The notes: a model not told the origin generated them from the sequence alone. Shown: positions 36,844 through 45,699, counted from the first letter of the stretch. The stretch is DNA of 64,000 nt from Pseudogemmatithrix spongiicola (GCF_030623445.1 NZ_CP130613.1:2418001-2482000), one strand, 5' to 3'. A program made the numbers and translations.

Positions 36844-37671
36844 ATGCCTGAACTCCCCGAAACCGAGACCATCGCCCGCGACCTCGACGCGGCACTGCGA
36901 GGGGCGGTCATCCGCACGGTGAATGTCGCGCGCGCGGACGTCGTGCGCGGCACGCCAATCGACCGGCCCGAGACGCCGCACTTCATCGGGAGCCCGCTGA
37001 CGCGCGTCTTCCGCCGCGCGAAGGCCATCGTGCTCGAGTTCGCGACCGGCGATCGCCTCGTCGTGGTGCCGCGCTTCACGGGCGCGCTGCTGCTCTCGCG
37101 CGATCCGCACGCAGACAGGCATCCCTACTGCTGCGTGCAGTTCCTGCTCACTGACGGGCAATCGCTGCAGTATGTGGACGTCCGCCGGCTCGGCACCGTC
37201 TCCCTGCTCATGCCGGACGAGTACCGAACGTGGGACGCCAGCCTCGGACCCGAGCCGCTTGACCCAGCCCTTACCGCCGAGCGATTTTCGGGAATCCTTC
37301 GGGGGTCGAGCCGCGCCGTGAAATCCGTCTTGATGGACCAGAAGCGACTGGCCGGCGTCGGCAACATCTACGCCAACGAAGCGCTCTGGCATTCGGGCAT
37401 CCGCCCGGCGCGCCGTGCGAGCGCGGTGACGCGCGCCGAAGCCGCACGGTTGCTCGACGCCCTGCGCGAGATCCTCACCGCGAGCATCGCGCTGCGCGGC
37501 ACGACGTTTCGCGACTTCCAGGACGCCTACGGCGGCCGCGGCGGCTACGCGCGGGAGCTCAAGGTCTACGGCCGTGGTGGCGCTGCCTGCCTCCGCTGCG
37601 GCGAGACGCTGCAGGAGACGCACAGGCTCGAAGGGCGCTCGACGGTGTGGTGCCGGAGCTGCCAGCGATGA
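36844..37671 (+). CDS. mutM: Formamidopyrimidine-DNA glycosylase
   Basis: 275 residues. MPELPETETIARDL gives the catalytic Pro and Glu at the N terminus; RRAKAIVLEF carries the conserved Lys; KSVLMDQKRLAGVGNIYANEAL is the helix-two-turn-helix, and the C-terminal zinc finger is CLRC...CRSC (17 residues between the pairs). It removes 8-oxoguanine and other oxidised purines from DNA. Its stop overlaps the ATG of the UvrC-like gene, so the two repair proteins are translationally coupled. Confidence 0.95.
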   Translation: MPELPETETIARDLDAALRGAVIRTVNVARADVVRGTPIDRPETPHFIGSPLTRVFRRAKAIVLEFATGDRLVVVPRFTGALLLSRDPHADRHPYCCVQFLLTDGQSLQYVDVRRLGTVSLLMPDEYRTWDASLGPEPLDPALTAERFSGILRGSSRAVKSVLMDQKRLAGVGNIYANEALWHSGIRPARRASAVTRAEAARLLDALREILTASIALRGTTFRDFQDAYGGRGGYARELKVYGRGGAACLRCGETLQETHRLEGRSTVWCRSCQR

Positions 37672-38810
37672 GCCCCCGCCGCCGTCGCCGCCGCGGCCCG
37701 CTCGCGCCCCCCAAGGACGTCGAGATGCGCATCGACAACATGCTCGCGCTCGTCAAGGACACGGCGCGCGACGTGCCCGGCGTGTATCGCATGACCTCCG
37801 CCGAGGGCGAAGTGATCTATGTCGGCAAGTCGAAGGCCCTGCGCACGCGTCTGCTCAGCTACTTCCGCGCGAAGTTCCCCGCCGACAAAGGCGCGCGCAT
37901 CCTCCGCGAAGCCGCCACGCTCGAGTGGGAGCCATTGCCCAGCGAGTTTGCCGCGCTGCTCCGCGAGTTGCGCCTCATCAAGCAGCTGCGCCCGCGTTAC
38001 AACGTCGCGATGAAGCGCGACGCGCGGTATCACGCCTTCGTGCGCATCTCGCGCGGCCCGGCGCCGCGCCTCCACGTCGTGCGCGGTGCCGGCAACGACG
38101 AGCACGGCACCTACTTCGGGCCCTTCCGCGGTGCCTTCCAGCTCGGCGAGGCCATTCGCGAGCTCAACGATGCGCTCGGCCTCCGCGACTGCGCGCTCGA
38201 CACGCCGATGTTCTTCGCCGACCAACCCGAACTCCTCGACCTGCCTTCGCGGACGCCGGGCTGCATCCGCCACGAGATCGGCCGCTGCCTCGGCCCGTGC
38301 GTGGGCGCCGTGCGCGAAGCCGAGTACGACGCCGCGTTCGCCGCGGCGCGTGGCTTCCTCGAGGGCGCCGAGGACGCGCCGGTGCGCTTGCTGCGCAGCC
38401 GCATGGAGCAGGCCAGCGAGACCTTGGACTTCGAGCGTGCCGCGTTCTGGCGCGACAAGCTCCAGCGGCTGGAGTCGCTGCGCGAGCAGTTCGCACGGCT
38501 GCGCTTCGCGCTCGAATCCCTCTCGTTCACGTACGTGGTTCCCGGCGTGAAGGGCGAAGACCGTGCCTACGTGATCCGCCGCGGCGTCGTCCGCGCCGAG
38601 GGGCCGGCACCACGGTCGGCCGCCGAGCACGCGGCCCTCGAGGCAAAGGCCTTGGAAGCTCCCGGTGGACGCACGCGTGCGCAGGCCCAGACCGTGCCTG
38701 GCCATGAAGTGGACGAGGTCCTTCTCGTCGCCGGGTGGTTTCGCAAGCACGCCAAGGAGCTCGAGCGCACGACGCCGCTCGGCACTGCACTGGCCGCCCG
38801 CAGCGCCTGA
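37668..38810 (+). CDS. Short UvrC-like GIY-YIG nuclease (Cho-like)
   Basis: 380 residues from the ATG at 37668. Basic N terminus (RRRRRRG), then the GIY-YIG domain DVPGVYRMTSAEGEVIYVGKSKALRTRLLSYF, EFAALLRELRLIKQLRPRYN, a Cys-containing centre (TPGCIRHEIGRCLGPC) and a UVR-type helix pair SRMEQASETLDFERAAFWRDKL. Only the 3'-incision half of UvrC is present; the RNase-H-like and helix-hairpin-helix C-terminal domains (UvrC is usually about 600 residues) are absent, as in E. coli Cho. It overlaps both mutM and the AraC gene by stop/start. Confidence 0.88.
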   Translation: MSPRRRRRRGPLAPPKDVEMRIDNMLALVKDTARDVPGVYRMTSAEGEVIYVGKSKALRTRLLSYFRAKFPADKGARILREAATLEWEPLPSEFAALLRELRLIKQLRPRYNVAMKRDARYHAFVRISRGPAPRLHVVRGAGNDEHGTYFGPFRGAFQLGEAIRELNDALGLRDCALDTPMFFADQPELLDLPSRTPGCIRHEIGRCLGPCVGAVREAEYDAAFAAARGFLEGAEDAPVRLLRSRMEQASETLDFERAAFWRDKLQRLESLREQFARLRFALESLSFTYVVPGVKGEDRAYVIRRGVVRAEGPAPRSAAEHAALEAKALEAPGGRTRAQAQTVPGHEVDEVLLVAGWFRKHAKELERTTPLGTALAARSA

Positions 38811-39595
38811 TGCCGACGCTGCGCTACGAGGAGTTCGCCGTCGACGCCGCGCTGCGGCCCTGGCTGCTCAACTACTGGCGGTTCTCCGTCGGCGCGCATG
38901 GACCGGACGCAGCGCCGCACACGGTCTGGCCCGATGGCTGCACGTCCATCGCACTGCTGGCGACGCCCTCGCCCGGCCCGCGCATCTTCTGCACCGGGCC
39001 GCGCGTCACCGCGATGCAACCACCGTTGCGGCCGCACAGCGTGATGTGGGGCCTGCGCCTCTGGCCCGATTGCAGCGCCGCCGTCCTGGGACTCGCTGCC
39101 GGACAGCTCCGTGACCGCACGGGCCCCGCCGATCCGTCCATCGCGACGTGGGCCGCGCCCCTGCTCGAAGCCTGCGATGCCCGCGAGGCTGCGCCCGTGG
39201 TGTCCGCCTTCGATGCGCTGCTGCGTCCCCGGCAGCCAGCCTGGTCGCAGCCCGATGCCGCCGTGCGACGCGCCCTGCGGTTCATCACGGCGCAGCGCGG
39301 GGACGTTGCGATGGCCACGGTCGCGTCGGAGGCGGGCCTCGGCTTGCGCCAACTCCAGCGACGCTTCGCCCAACTCACAGGCGTGACGCTGCGCGACTGG
39401 GCGCGCATCCGGCGCTTGCGCGAATCCATCGCCCTCCGCCTGCAGCATGAGGGCGGCTGGTCGGCGATCGCCGCCGAGACGGGATTCGCCGACCACGCGC
39501 ACCTCACGCGCGAGTTTCGCGCCTTGGTCGGCCTCGCCCCCTCACACGTGGCGGAGCGACTCGACGCCATCGAGCACCGTAACGTACGCCCCTGA
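38810..39595 (+). CDS. AraC-family transcriptional regulator
   Basis: 261 residues from the ATG at 38810, which shares its A with the TGA of the UvrC-like gene. The C-terminal two helix-turn-helices are typical AraC/XylS: VASEAGLGLRQLQRRFAQLTGVTLRDWARIRRLRESI and SAIAAETGFADHAHLTREFRALVGLAPS. The N-terminal half (RYEEFAVDAALRPWLLNYWRFSV, TVWPDGCTSI) fits the DUF6597-type sensing region found in many regulators. Targets unknown, though coupling to mutM and uvrC-like genes invites a damage-response idea. Confidence 0.9.
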   Translation: MPTLRYEEFAVDAALRPWLLNYWRFSVGAHGPDAAPHTVWPDGCTSIALLATPSPGPRIFCTGPRVTAMQPPLRPHSVMWGLRLWPDCSAAVLGLAAGQLRDRTGPADPSIATWAAPLLEACDAREAAPVVSAFDALLRPRQPAWSQPDAAVRRALRFITAQRGDVAMATVASEAGLGLRQLQRRFAQLTGVTLRDWARIRRLRESIALRLQHEGGWSAIAAETGFADHAHLTREFRALVGLAPSHVAERLDAIEHRNVRP

Positions 39596-39600
39596 GCGAG

Positions 39601-40212
39601 ATGTCGCGTTCGTTCAAGCGCTGTGCTGCGACGGTCCGCAGATTCTCGGCATCTTCCATCCGGAGCCTCGTCGTGCCGCTACGCACCGCCATCACTCTCC
39701 TTGCCGTCTCGGCCACCGCGCTCAGCGCGCAGGCGCCGGACCCCGCCGCACTGATGCGCCGCTCACGCGAGGCCCTCGCGCCGATCCAGCGCATCGTGGG
39801 CCAGTGGGAGGGCGATGCCCGGGCTTGGGAAGGACCGGGCGAGCCGATCGCCGTGCGGCAGCACGAAGACGTCGTCTTCGGTGCCGCCGGGACCGTCATC
39901 CAGATCCGCGGCACGGGTCGGAATCCGCAGAGCCGTGCGATCGTGTTCGAGGCGGCAGCCACCATCTGGTTCGATCCCCAGGCCAACCGCGTCCGCATGC
40001 GCACCCACCGCGACGGCAACTCGGTCGAGCCGGAGATCGAGATCCGCCCCGACACGATCGTCTGGGGATTCCCGGTGCCGGGCGGCCGCGTGCGCTACGT
40101 GATCGCCCTCACCGACAGCACCTGGCACGAAGTCGGTCACTACGAGCGATCTGGCGCTCGCCCGATCCAGACCATCGAGATGCACCTGCGACGGACCGCG
40201 CCGCCGCGCTGA
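39601..40212 (+). CDS. Secreted DUF1579-like protein
   Basis: 203 residues from the ATG at 39601; a GTG at 39673 with GGAG upstream would give a cleaner signal peptide (VPLRTAITLLAVSATALSAQ). The mature part, IVGQWEGDARAWEGPGEPIAVRQHEDV and on to WHEVGHYERSGARPIQTIEMHLRR, has the lipocalin-like beta pattern of DUF1579-type proteins. Function unknown. A hairpin follows the stop. Confidence 0.7.
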   Translation: MSRSFKRCAATVRRFSASSIRSLVVPLRTAITLLAVSATALSAQAPDPAALMRRSREALAPIQRIVGQWEGDARAWEGPGEPIAVRQHEDVVFGAAGTVIQIRGTGRNPQSRAIVFEAAATIWFDPQANRVRMRTHRDGNSVEPEIEIRPDTIVWGFPVPGGRVRYVIALTDSTWHEVGHYERSGARPIQTIEMHLRRTAPPR

Positions 40213-40222
40213 GCACCGCGCA

Positions 40223-40244
40223 TGGGGAGTAAATCCACTCCCCA
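40223..40244 (+). terminator. Hairpin between 39601 gene and receiver gene
   Basis: Eight-base perfect stem TGGGGAGT (40223-40230)/ACTCCCCA (40237-40244), six-base loop, 10 bases past the stop at 40212. Could terminate the preceding gene; no U-run. Confidence 0.4.
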
Positions 40245-40268
40245 CCATGACTTGCGGCCTCGGGGGGG

Positions 40269-40286
40269 ACTGGGGAACTTCCCAGT
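40269..40286 (+). promoter_or_regulatory. Palindrome touching the receiver start codon
   Basis: Inverted repeat ACTGGG (40269-40274)/CCCAGT (40281-40286), ending exactly before the ATG at 40287. No ribosome site is visible between it and the start; may be an operator or a start-masking hairpin. Confidence 0.35.
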
Positions 40287-40676
40287 ATGCGCATTCTCGT
40301 CGCCGACGACGATCGGCAGTTCTCCCAGCTCGCCTGCCAGATGCTGGTGGCCTCCGGCCATCAGGCCATCCCGGCATACGACGGCGCCAGCGCGCTGATG
40401 GCGGCGATGCGCAGCCCCGCGCCGGACATGATCGTGCTCGACCTGCAGATGCCCGCCGGCGACGGCACGACCACGCTGGCCAAGCTCAAGCAGTCTGCCA
40501 GGACCGCACTCATCCCCGTGCTCGTGGTAAGCGCCACGACGGACCCTGCGATGCACGACCGGGTACGGACGCTGGGTGCTGCGGGCTTTCTCTCGAAGCC
40601 CATCGACCCCGACACGTTCATCGATGCTCTTGAAGCGTTTGCCCCGCCCGCGAAGCCTGGCCCCCGTGCTCGCTAA
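40287..40676 (+). CDS. Single-domain response regulator (CheY-like receiver)
   Basis: 129 residues, only a receiver domain. Acidic pair in ILVADDDRQF, phospho-acceptor Asp in MIVLDLQMPAGDG, conserved Thr/Ser position in VLVVSATTD and Lys in GFLSKPIDPDTF. No output domain and no sensor kinase gene nearby, so its partner lies elsewhere. The Pro-rich C terminus (APPAKPGPRAR) overlaps the start of the next gene by 11 bases. Confidence 0.93.
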   Translation: MRILVADDDRQFSQLACQMLVASGHQAIPAYDGASALMAAMRSPAPDMIVLDLQMPAGDGTTTLAKLKQSARTALIPVLVVSATTDPAMHDRVRTLGAAGFLSKPIDPDTFIDALEAFAPPAKPGPRAR

Positions 40677-42132
40677 GCGGGCCGCGGTCCTCCTCACCGC
40701 CCTCGTCGCCCTTTCCTCCGGCGCTGCTCGCCTGCAGGCCCAAGAGCCGGATTTCATCGTCCTCAGCGCGTACGTCGAGGACGCCGGTGGCGCGCCGACG
40801 TTGGCGCCGAGCCGCACGATCAACCTCGTCCTCATCGCCAACAACAGGGGCGAGGGCACGGCCCGCAATGCGCGCTTGCGCATCGAACTGCGCGCGCCGG
40901 GCGTGGCCTTCGTGGACGATGCCGGCGCCCGCATGCGCGAAGTCGTCCTCGGCGACTTTGGTGGACGCGTGAGCGAGCAGGTGTTCGTGCCGGTGGTCGC
41001 GACCGAACGCACGGGAAGCATCGACATCGTCGTCACGCCACTCTACGACGGCCAGCGCGGCGCTCCTGTTGCGCAGCCGTTCGGGTTCCCGACCGGATTC
41101 CCCGGCGCGACGGTCGCCACGCAGGCGCCGACTACACCCTCGACGCCCTCGCGGCCAGCCGCGAACCCGTCGACACCGCCCGTGACGCGAGGCGGCGCGG
41201 CTCCGCCGCGGCCGACGGCCGGGACGCGGCTTTCGCGCGCGCAGATCCTCGCGCTCGAACCCGACTTGTCGCGCGTGATTGCCCCGAACGAGCCCGTCAG
41301 CGGCACGCTGGGCAGCCAGAGCCTCCTGCTCGACGACGGCACGCGCGTCGGCGTGTGGTACTACCAGGGCTCGCGTGGCGAGCGCATCACGGTCACGCAG
41401 ACCGCCGGGGGCTTCGACTCGTTCCTGCTCCTCGGCCGCCAGGGCGCGTCGCGCGTGCTCGCCTCCGACGACGACGGCGGCGGCGGGTTGAACTCCCGCA
41501 TCCGCCAGACGCTCCCCGCCGATGACATGTACGTCATCATCGCGAACACCATCGGCAGCGACGCGTCGGGCAACTACACGTTGCAGGTCGAATCGGATCG
41601 CGTACCGGCGGCGGTCACCCAGGGCGCGGGCTCGAACGCCGACGCCCGCCGCGGCGCGGCACTCGGCGGCCTGCTTGGCGCGGCCGCGGCCAACACCGCG
41701 CGCGGCGGCGCATCCGCGGGCAGCGAGCGCGGCGCTGCCGCCGCGACGAGCGCGGCGCCGATGACGGCCGCGCAGATCTTTGCACTTCCGCTCGATGAGT
41801 CACGCATCGTGCGCATGGGCGCCACCGTGCAGGGCGCGCTCTCCGCGAGCGATCTCAAGCTCACCGATAACACGTACCTGGACGTCTACTACTTCAACGG
41901 CTTCCAGGGCGACAAGGTCTCGATCACGCTGCGCTCCCGCGCGTTCGATGCCTACCTGCACTTCGGCGAGCTGGGCGGCAGTGCGGCGATCGCTACCGAC
42001 GACGACGGCGGCAGCGGCACCGACGCCCGCGTGAGCGTGACGCTGCCGCGCACCGGCACCTATGTGATCATCGCGAACGCGCTGTCGGCGGGCGGCACGG
42101 GTGCGTACACGCTCGAGGTGCGGTCGCCGTGA
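40666..42132 (+). CDS. Secreted protein with two PPC-like domains
   Basis: 488 residues from a GTG at 40666, giving a clean signal peptide (VLAKRAAVLLTALVALSSGAARLQAQ); the in-frame ATG at 40624 is an alternative. A CARDB-like part comes first (INLVLIANNRGEGTARNARLRIEL), then a Pro/Thr-rich linker, then two PPC domains: GTRVGVWYYQGSRGERITVTQTAGGFDSFLLLGR with SDDDGGGGLNSR, and DVYYFNGFQGDKVSITLRSRAFDAYLHFG with TDDDGGSGTDAR. Both Asp-rich loops look calcium binding, and each domain ends in VIIAN..YTL. An Ala/Gly-rich stretch parts the two. A paralogue of the 18456 gene. Confidence 0.85.
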   Translation: MLAKRAAVLLTALVALSSGAARLQAQEPDFIVLSAYVEDAGGAPTLAPSRTINLVLIANNRGEGTARNARLRIELRAPGVAFVDDAGARMREVVLGDFGGRVSEQVFVPVVATERTGSIDIVVTPLYDGQRGAPVAQPFGFPTGFPGATVATQAPTTPSTPSRPAANPSTPPVTRGGAAPPRPTAGTRLSRAQILALEPDLSRVIAPNEPVSGTLGSQSLLLDDGTRVGVWYYQGSRGERITVTQTAGGFDSFLLLGRQGASRVLASDDDGGGGLNSRIRQTLPADDMYVIIANTIGSDASGNYTLQVESDRVPAAVTQGAGSNADARRGAALGGLLGAAAANTARGGASAGSERGAAAATSAAPMTAAQIFALPLDESRIVRMGATVQGALSASDLKLTDNTYLDVYYFNGFQGDKVSITLRSRAFDAYLHFGELGGSAAIATDDDGGSGTDARVSVTLPRTGTYVIIANALSAGGTGAYTLEVRSP

Positions 42133-42149
42133 TGTAGCGCCGCGGGCGG

Positions 42150-42632
42150 CTAGTATGCGAGCTCGACGAGCTCCGCGCTGGCCGCCCCATCGGCGATCGT
42201 CAGGATCGCCACGCAGGGCTTGAGGTCGAAGCGCCGCGGCCCGGCCGCGCCGGGGTTGATGACCAACCGCCCGTCGACGCGCTCGATCACCTGCTTGTGC
42301 GTGTGGCCGTACACGCACACGTCGGCTTCATAGGCCGCGGCGACTTGGGCTGGCCGCGGCCGGCCCAACTCGTGCCCGTGCTGCACGTGAATGCGCAGGC
42401 CGCCGATCTCGACGTCGAGCGCCTCGCGCAGCGAGGGATCCCAGGGGTCATCGCAGTTGCCGTACACGGCCTGCGTCGGCGCGATCAGCCCGAGCTCCAC
42501 CAGGATCGTGTCGCTGCAGACGTCGCCGGCGTGCAGGATGCGGTCCACCCCGGCGAAGACCTCATGCACCTGCGGGCGGAGCAGGCCGTGCGTGTCGCTG
42601 ATCAAGCCGACGCGGATCGGGGCGGTCACCAT
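42150..42632 (-). CDS. YfcE/MJ0936-type metallophosphoesterase
   Basis: 160 residues. Calcineurin-like phosphodiesterase fold with metal motifs GLISDTHG, HAGDV, YGNCD, VQHGHE and GHTHKQV. Relatives cleave phosphodiesters in the cytoplasm with Mn or Fe/Zn. It is the last gene of the ubiE-ubiD-ubiA-ubiX run, 27 bases after ubiX; no known role in quinone synthesis. Confidence 0.92.
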   Translation of the reverse strand: MVTAPIRVGLISDTHGLLRPQVHEVFAGVDRILHAGDVCSDTILVELGLIAPTQAVYGNCDDPWDPSLREALDVEIGGLRIHVQHGHELGRPRPAQVAAAYEADVCVYGHTHKQVIERVDGRLVINPGAAGPRRFDLKPCVAILTIADGAASAELVELAY

Positions 42633-42659
42633 GCGCTCGGCGTGGTCGGCACGGGCACG

Positions 42660-43277
42660 TCAGTCGTTCGCGGACTCGCCCCAGCGCGGTGCGAGCGTAT
42701 TCGGCACGCCGAGGTGATCCAACGCCCGCGCGACGATGAAATCCACCATCTCATCGATCGTCGTCGGCCGATTGTAGAACCCGGGCGCGGCCGGCATGAC
42801 CGTTGCCCCGGCCATCGTCACGCGCCGCATGTTCTCCAGGTGGATCAGCGAGAGCGGCGTCTCCCGCGTCACCAGCAGCAGCGGCCGCCGTTCCTTGAGC
42901 GCGACGTCGGCAGCGCGCTCGACGAGCGAGCGCGAGGTCCCCGCGGCGATGCTCGCCAGCGTCCCCATCGAGCAGGGGCAGATGACCATGCCGCCCGCCA
43001 GCGACGAACCCGACGCCGGCGCCGCGCCGCGATCGCCATCGTCGAACACCGTCACGAGCCGATCGAAACGCTCCGCTCCGACCGCCGCACGCAGTCCCGC
43101 GAGATCGCCGACCTCGCTCTCCGTCCGGAGCAGCCGAAAGCCATGCGAGCTCACGATCAGCGACACGCGACGCTCGGCCACCAGCAGCTGCTCGAGCAGG
43201 CGGATACCATACGGCGCACCGGACGCACCGGTAATCGCCATCACCAACGGCGCGTCGGCCGAAGCGGGGCGCATCAT
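42660..43277 (-). CDS. ubiX: Flavin prenyltransferase UbiX (MqnM-like)
   Basis: 205 residues, starting ATG-ATG at 43277/43274. PLVMAITGASGAPYGIRLLEQLL, VICPCSMGTLASIAAG, LVTRETPLSLIHLENMRRVTMAGATVMPAAPGFYNRP are the UbiX blocks. It prenylates FMN, making the cofactor for UbiD decarboxylases. Its start overlaps the ubiA stop by four bases. In futalosine-type menaquinone pathways the matching protein is named MqnM. Confidence 0.95.
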   Translation of the reverse strand: MMRPASADAPLVMAITGASGAPYGIRLLEQLLVAERRVSLIVSSHGFRLLRTESEVGDLAGLRAAVGAERFDRLVTVFDDGDRGAAPASGSSLAGGMVICPCSMGTLASIAAGTSRSLVERAADVALKERRPLLLVTRETPLSLIHLENMRRVTMAGATVMPAAPGFYNRPTTIDEMVDFIVARALDHLGVPNTLAPRWGESAND

Positions 43278-44197
43278 GCGAGCAGCATCCGGTCCGCCAG
43301 CACGAACGCCAAGAAGGTCATCGAGATCACGCCGTTCATCGTGAAGAAGGCTGCATCGAGCTTGCTGAGGTCATCGCTGTGCACCAAGGAGTGCTCGTAG
43401 GCCAGCAGGATGCCGACCGCCGACACCCCGGCCCACGCGAGCCAGCCCAGCCCCGAGGCCCAGACCGTCGCCCCGAGGGCGAGCACGGTCACCACGTGCA
43501 GCACGCGCGCGATCACGATGGCGCGCGGGACACCGACGCTCGCCGGAATCGAGTGCAGCCCCTGCGAGCGATCGAACTCGATGTCCGGCAGCGCATAAAG
43601 CACGTCGAATCCTCCGCTCCACGTCATCACGCCGAGGGTGATGGCGATCAGCAGCCACCACGGCTGGCTCCACGCGCCGGTCACGGCCAGATACCCGCCC
43701 ACCGGCGCGATGGCGAGCCCCAACCCCAGCACCAGGTGCGCGTACCGCGTGAAGCGCTTCGTGAACGAATAGAAGCAGACCCACGCCAGCGCCACCGGCG
43801 AGAGGTAGAGACAGAGCGGATTCAGCTGTGCCGCCGCCCACACGAACAGCGCCGCGGCAATCACTACCGTGATCCACGCGTCACGCACGTGGATCGCCCC
43901 GCGCGGGATCTCCCGCTGCGCCGTACGCGGATTCTTGCGGTCGAACTCGCGGTCCACGATGCGATTCACCGCCATCGCCACCCAGCGCGCCGCCGTGAAC
44001 GCCAGCACCACCCAGCCCAGCATCGCCCAAGTGATCTCCCACTCCAGCGAGGCGATCGTCACGCCCACCATCGCGAACGGCAACGCGAACACCGTGTGCG
44101 GCAGCTTCACGAAGCTCATCCAACGCGCGATGCGCCCTTCGCCCGCGAAGGTCTGCCCTTCGCGTCCGCCACCCGTATGCGTCGCCGTCGCGCTCAC
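43274..44197 (-). CDS. UbiA-family prenyltransferase (MqnP-like)
   Basis: 307 residues from a GTG at 44197, four bases overlapping the ubiD stop. About eight membrane spans. The two Asp-rich motifs are present: NRIVDREFDRKN and DIEFDRSQG. It begins the conserved part WMSFVKLPHTVFALPFAMVG. It adds a polyprenyl chain to an aromatic acid in the inner membrane. With UbiD and UbiX on either side it matches MqnP of the futalosine route, a naming that is inferred from the cluster. Confidence 0.93.
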   Translation of the reverse strand: MSATATHTGGGREGQTFAGEGRIARWMSFVKLPHTVFALPFAMVGVTIASLEWEITWAMLGWVVLAFTAARWVAMAVNRIVDREFDRKNPRTAQREIPRGAIHVRDAWITVVIAAALFVWAAAQLNPLCLYLSPVALAWVCFYSFTKRFTRYAHLVLGLGLAIAPVGGYLAVTGAWSQPWWLLIAITLGVMTWSGGFDVLYALPDIEFDRSQGLHSIPASVGVPRAIVIARVLHVVTVLALGATVWASGLGWLAWAGVSAVGILLAYEHSLVHSDDLSKLDAAFFTMNGVISMTFLAFVLADRMLLA

Positions 44198-45681
44198 TTC
44201 TTCTCGATCCCCAGCGAGGCCCAGTACGCGTCCACCTTGGCCTTGGTCGCAGCATCCATCTCGATCACCGTCGGCCAGTTCCGCGTGAAGCCCTCCTCCG
44301 GCCACTTCTTCGTGCCGTCGATGCCCATCTTCGAGCCATAGGTGAACGCCCGGCTCGCGTGATCGAGCACGTCCACCGGCCCCATCGTGAAGCGCGTGTC
44401 GCGCTCGGGATCGATGTTGTTGAGCGCCACCCACCAGGCCTCCTGCGGATTGCGCACGTTCACCCACTCGTCCACCACGACGATCACCTTGGCCAGCGAC
44501 ATCAGGCCCGCGCCCCAGAGCGCGTTCATCGTCTTGTACGCGTGGCCCGGATACTGCTTCTTGATGCTCACCAGCACGAGGTTGTGGAACACGCCCTCGG
44601 CCGGCATGTGATAGTCGACGATCTCCGGCGTCGTCAGCTTGAGCAGCGGGAGGAAGATCCGCTCCGTAGCGTGCCCGAGATAGAAGTCCTCCATCGGCGG
44701 CCGCCCGACGATCGTCGCCGAGTAGACGGCATTCTTGCGCATCGTCACCGCGGTGACGTGCACGCGCGGGTACAGGTCCGCCTCGGAGTAGTAGCCCGTG
44801 TGGTCGCCGAACGGCCCCTCGACCACCAGCTCCTCCGCCGGATCGATGTAGCCCTCGATCACGATCTCCGCGTCCGCCGGCACTTCCAGATCGCAGGTCA
44901 CGGCCTTCGTGAGCTTCACCGGCGCCTTGCGCAGGAAGCCCGCGAAGATGAACTCGTCCACGTTCGGAGGCAGGGGCGCACTCGCCGAGTACATCGATGC
45001 GGGATCAGAGCCGATGATGATGCACACCGGCATCTTCTCGCCCTTCTCCGCCATCTGTCGCCAATGCTCGGCGCCCGTCTTGTGGCGCTGCCAGTGCATC
45101 GCCACGTGCTTCTTGCCCATCTGCTGCACGCGGTACATGCCGACGTTGCGGATGCCGCGCTTCGGATCCTTGCTCACCACCGCCGTCATCGTGAGGAAGG
45201 GCCCGCCATCCTCCGGCCAGGTCGTGAGCACGGGGATCTTGTCGAGGTCGATCTCGTCGCCCTTCCACACGATTTCCTGGCAGCTCGGCGTGCCCGAGGC
45301 CATGCGCGGCGGGAACTTCGAGATCTCCAGCAGGCGCGGCAACAGCTGCAGCTTGCCAAGGAAGCCCTCGGGGACCTTGAGGTCCATCAGCTTCGTGATG
45401 CGGTCACCGTGCTCGTCGAGTTGCTTCACGCCGAGCGCGAGCGCCATGCGCGACATCGAGCCGAACAGGTTGATCGCCACCGGGAACTGCGAGACGGAGC
45501 CGTCGCGCAGGATCGGCTTCTCGAACAGCAACGCGGGGCCGCCGCCGGGCAGCTTCATCGTGCGGTCGGCGATCTCGCACATCTCGAGATGCACCGACAC
45601 GGGGCGCGTGATGCGCACGAGTTCGCCGGCCGCGTCGATGGCGGCGATGAACTCCTGCAGGGTGTCGAGCGTCTGGGTCAC
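44194..45681 (-). CDS. ubiD: UbiD-family decarboxylase (MqnL-like)
   Basis: 495 residues from a GTG at 45681. PrFMN-dependent decarboxylase blocks: PALLFEKPI, NLFGS, TSCQEIVWKGDEIDLDKIPVL with TWPEDGG, GMYRVQQMGKKHVAMHWQRHKTG, EGPFGDHTGYYSEADLYP (prFMN/active site E and D), and MNALWGAGLMSLAKVIVVVDEWVNV. It removes CO2 from the prenylated (or bare) aromatic precursor of quinone. Eighteen bases after the ubiE stop. Confidence 0.95.
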   Translation of the reverse strand: MTQTLDTLQEFIAAIDAAGELVRITRPVSVHLEMCEIADRTMKLPGGGPALLFEKPILRDGSVSQFPVAINLFGSMSRMALALGVKQLDEHGDRITKLMDLKVPEGFLGKLQLLPRLLEISKFPPRMASGTPSCQEIVWKGDEIDLDKIPVLTTWPEDGGPFLTMTAVVSKDPKRGIRNVGMYRVQQMGKKHVAMHWQRHKTGAEHWRQMAEKGEKMPVCIIIGSDPASMYSASAPLPPNVDEFIFAGFLRKAPVKLTKAVTCDLEVPADAEIVIEGYIDPAEELVVEGPFGDHTGYYSEADLYPRVHVTAVTMRKNAVYSATIVGRPPMEDFYLGHATERIFLPLLKLTTPEIVDYHMPAEGVFHNLVLVSIKKQYPGHAYKTMNALWGAGLMSLAKVIVVVDEWVNVRNPQEAWWVALNNIDPERDTRFTMGPVDVLDHASRAFTYGSKMGIDGTKKWPEEGFTRNWPTVIEMDAATKAKVDAYWASLGIEKK

Positions 45682-45699
45682 GGCAGGGGGGAGTGGGGC

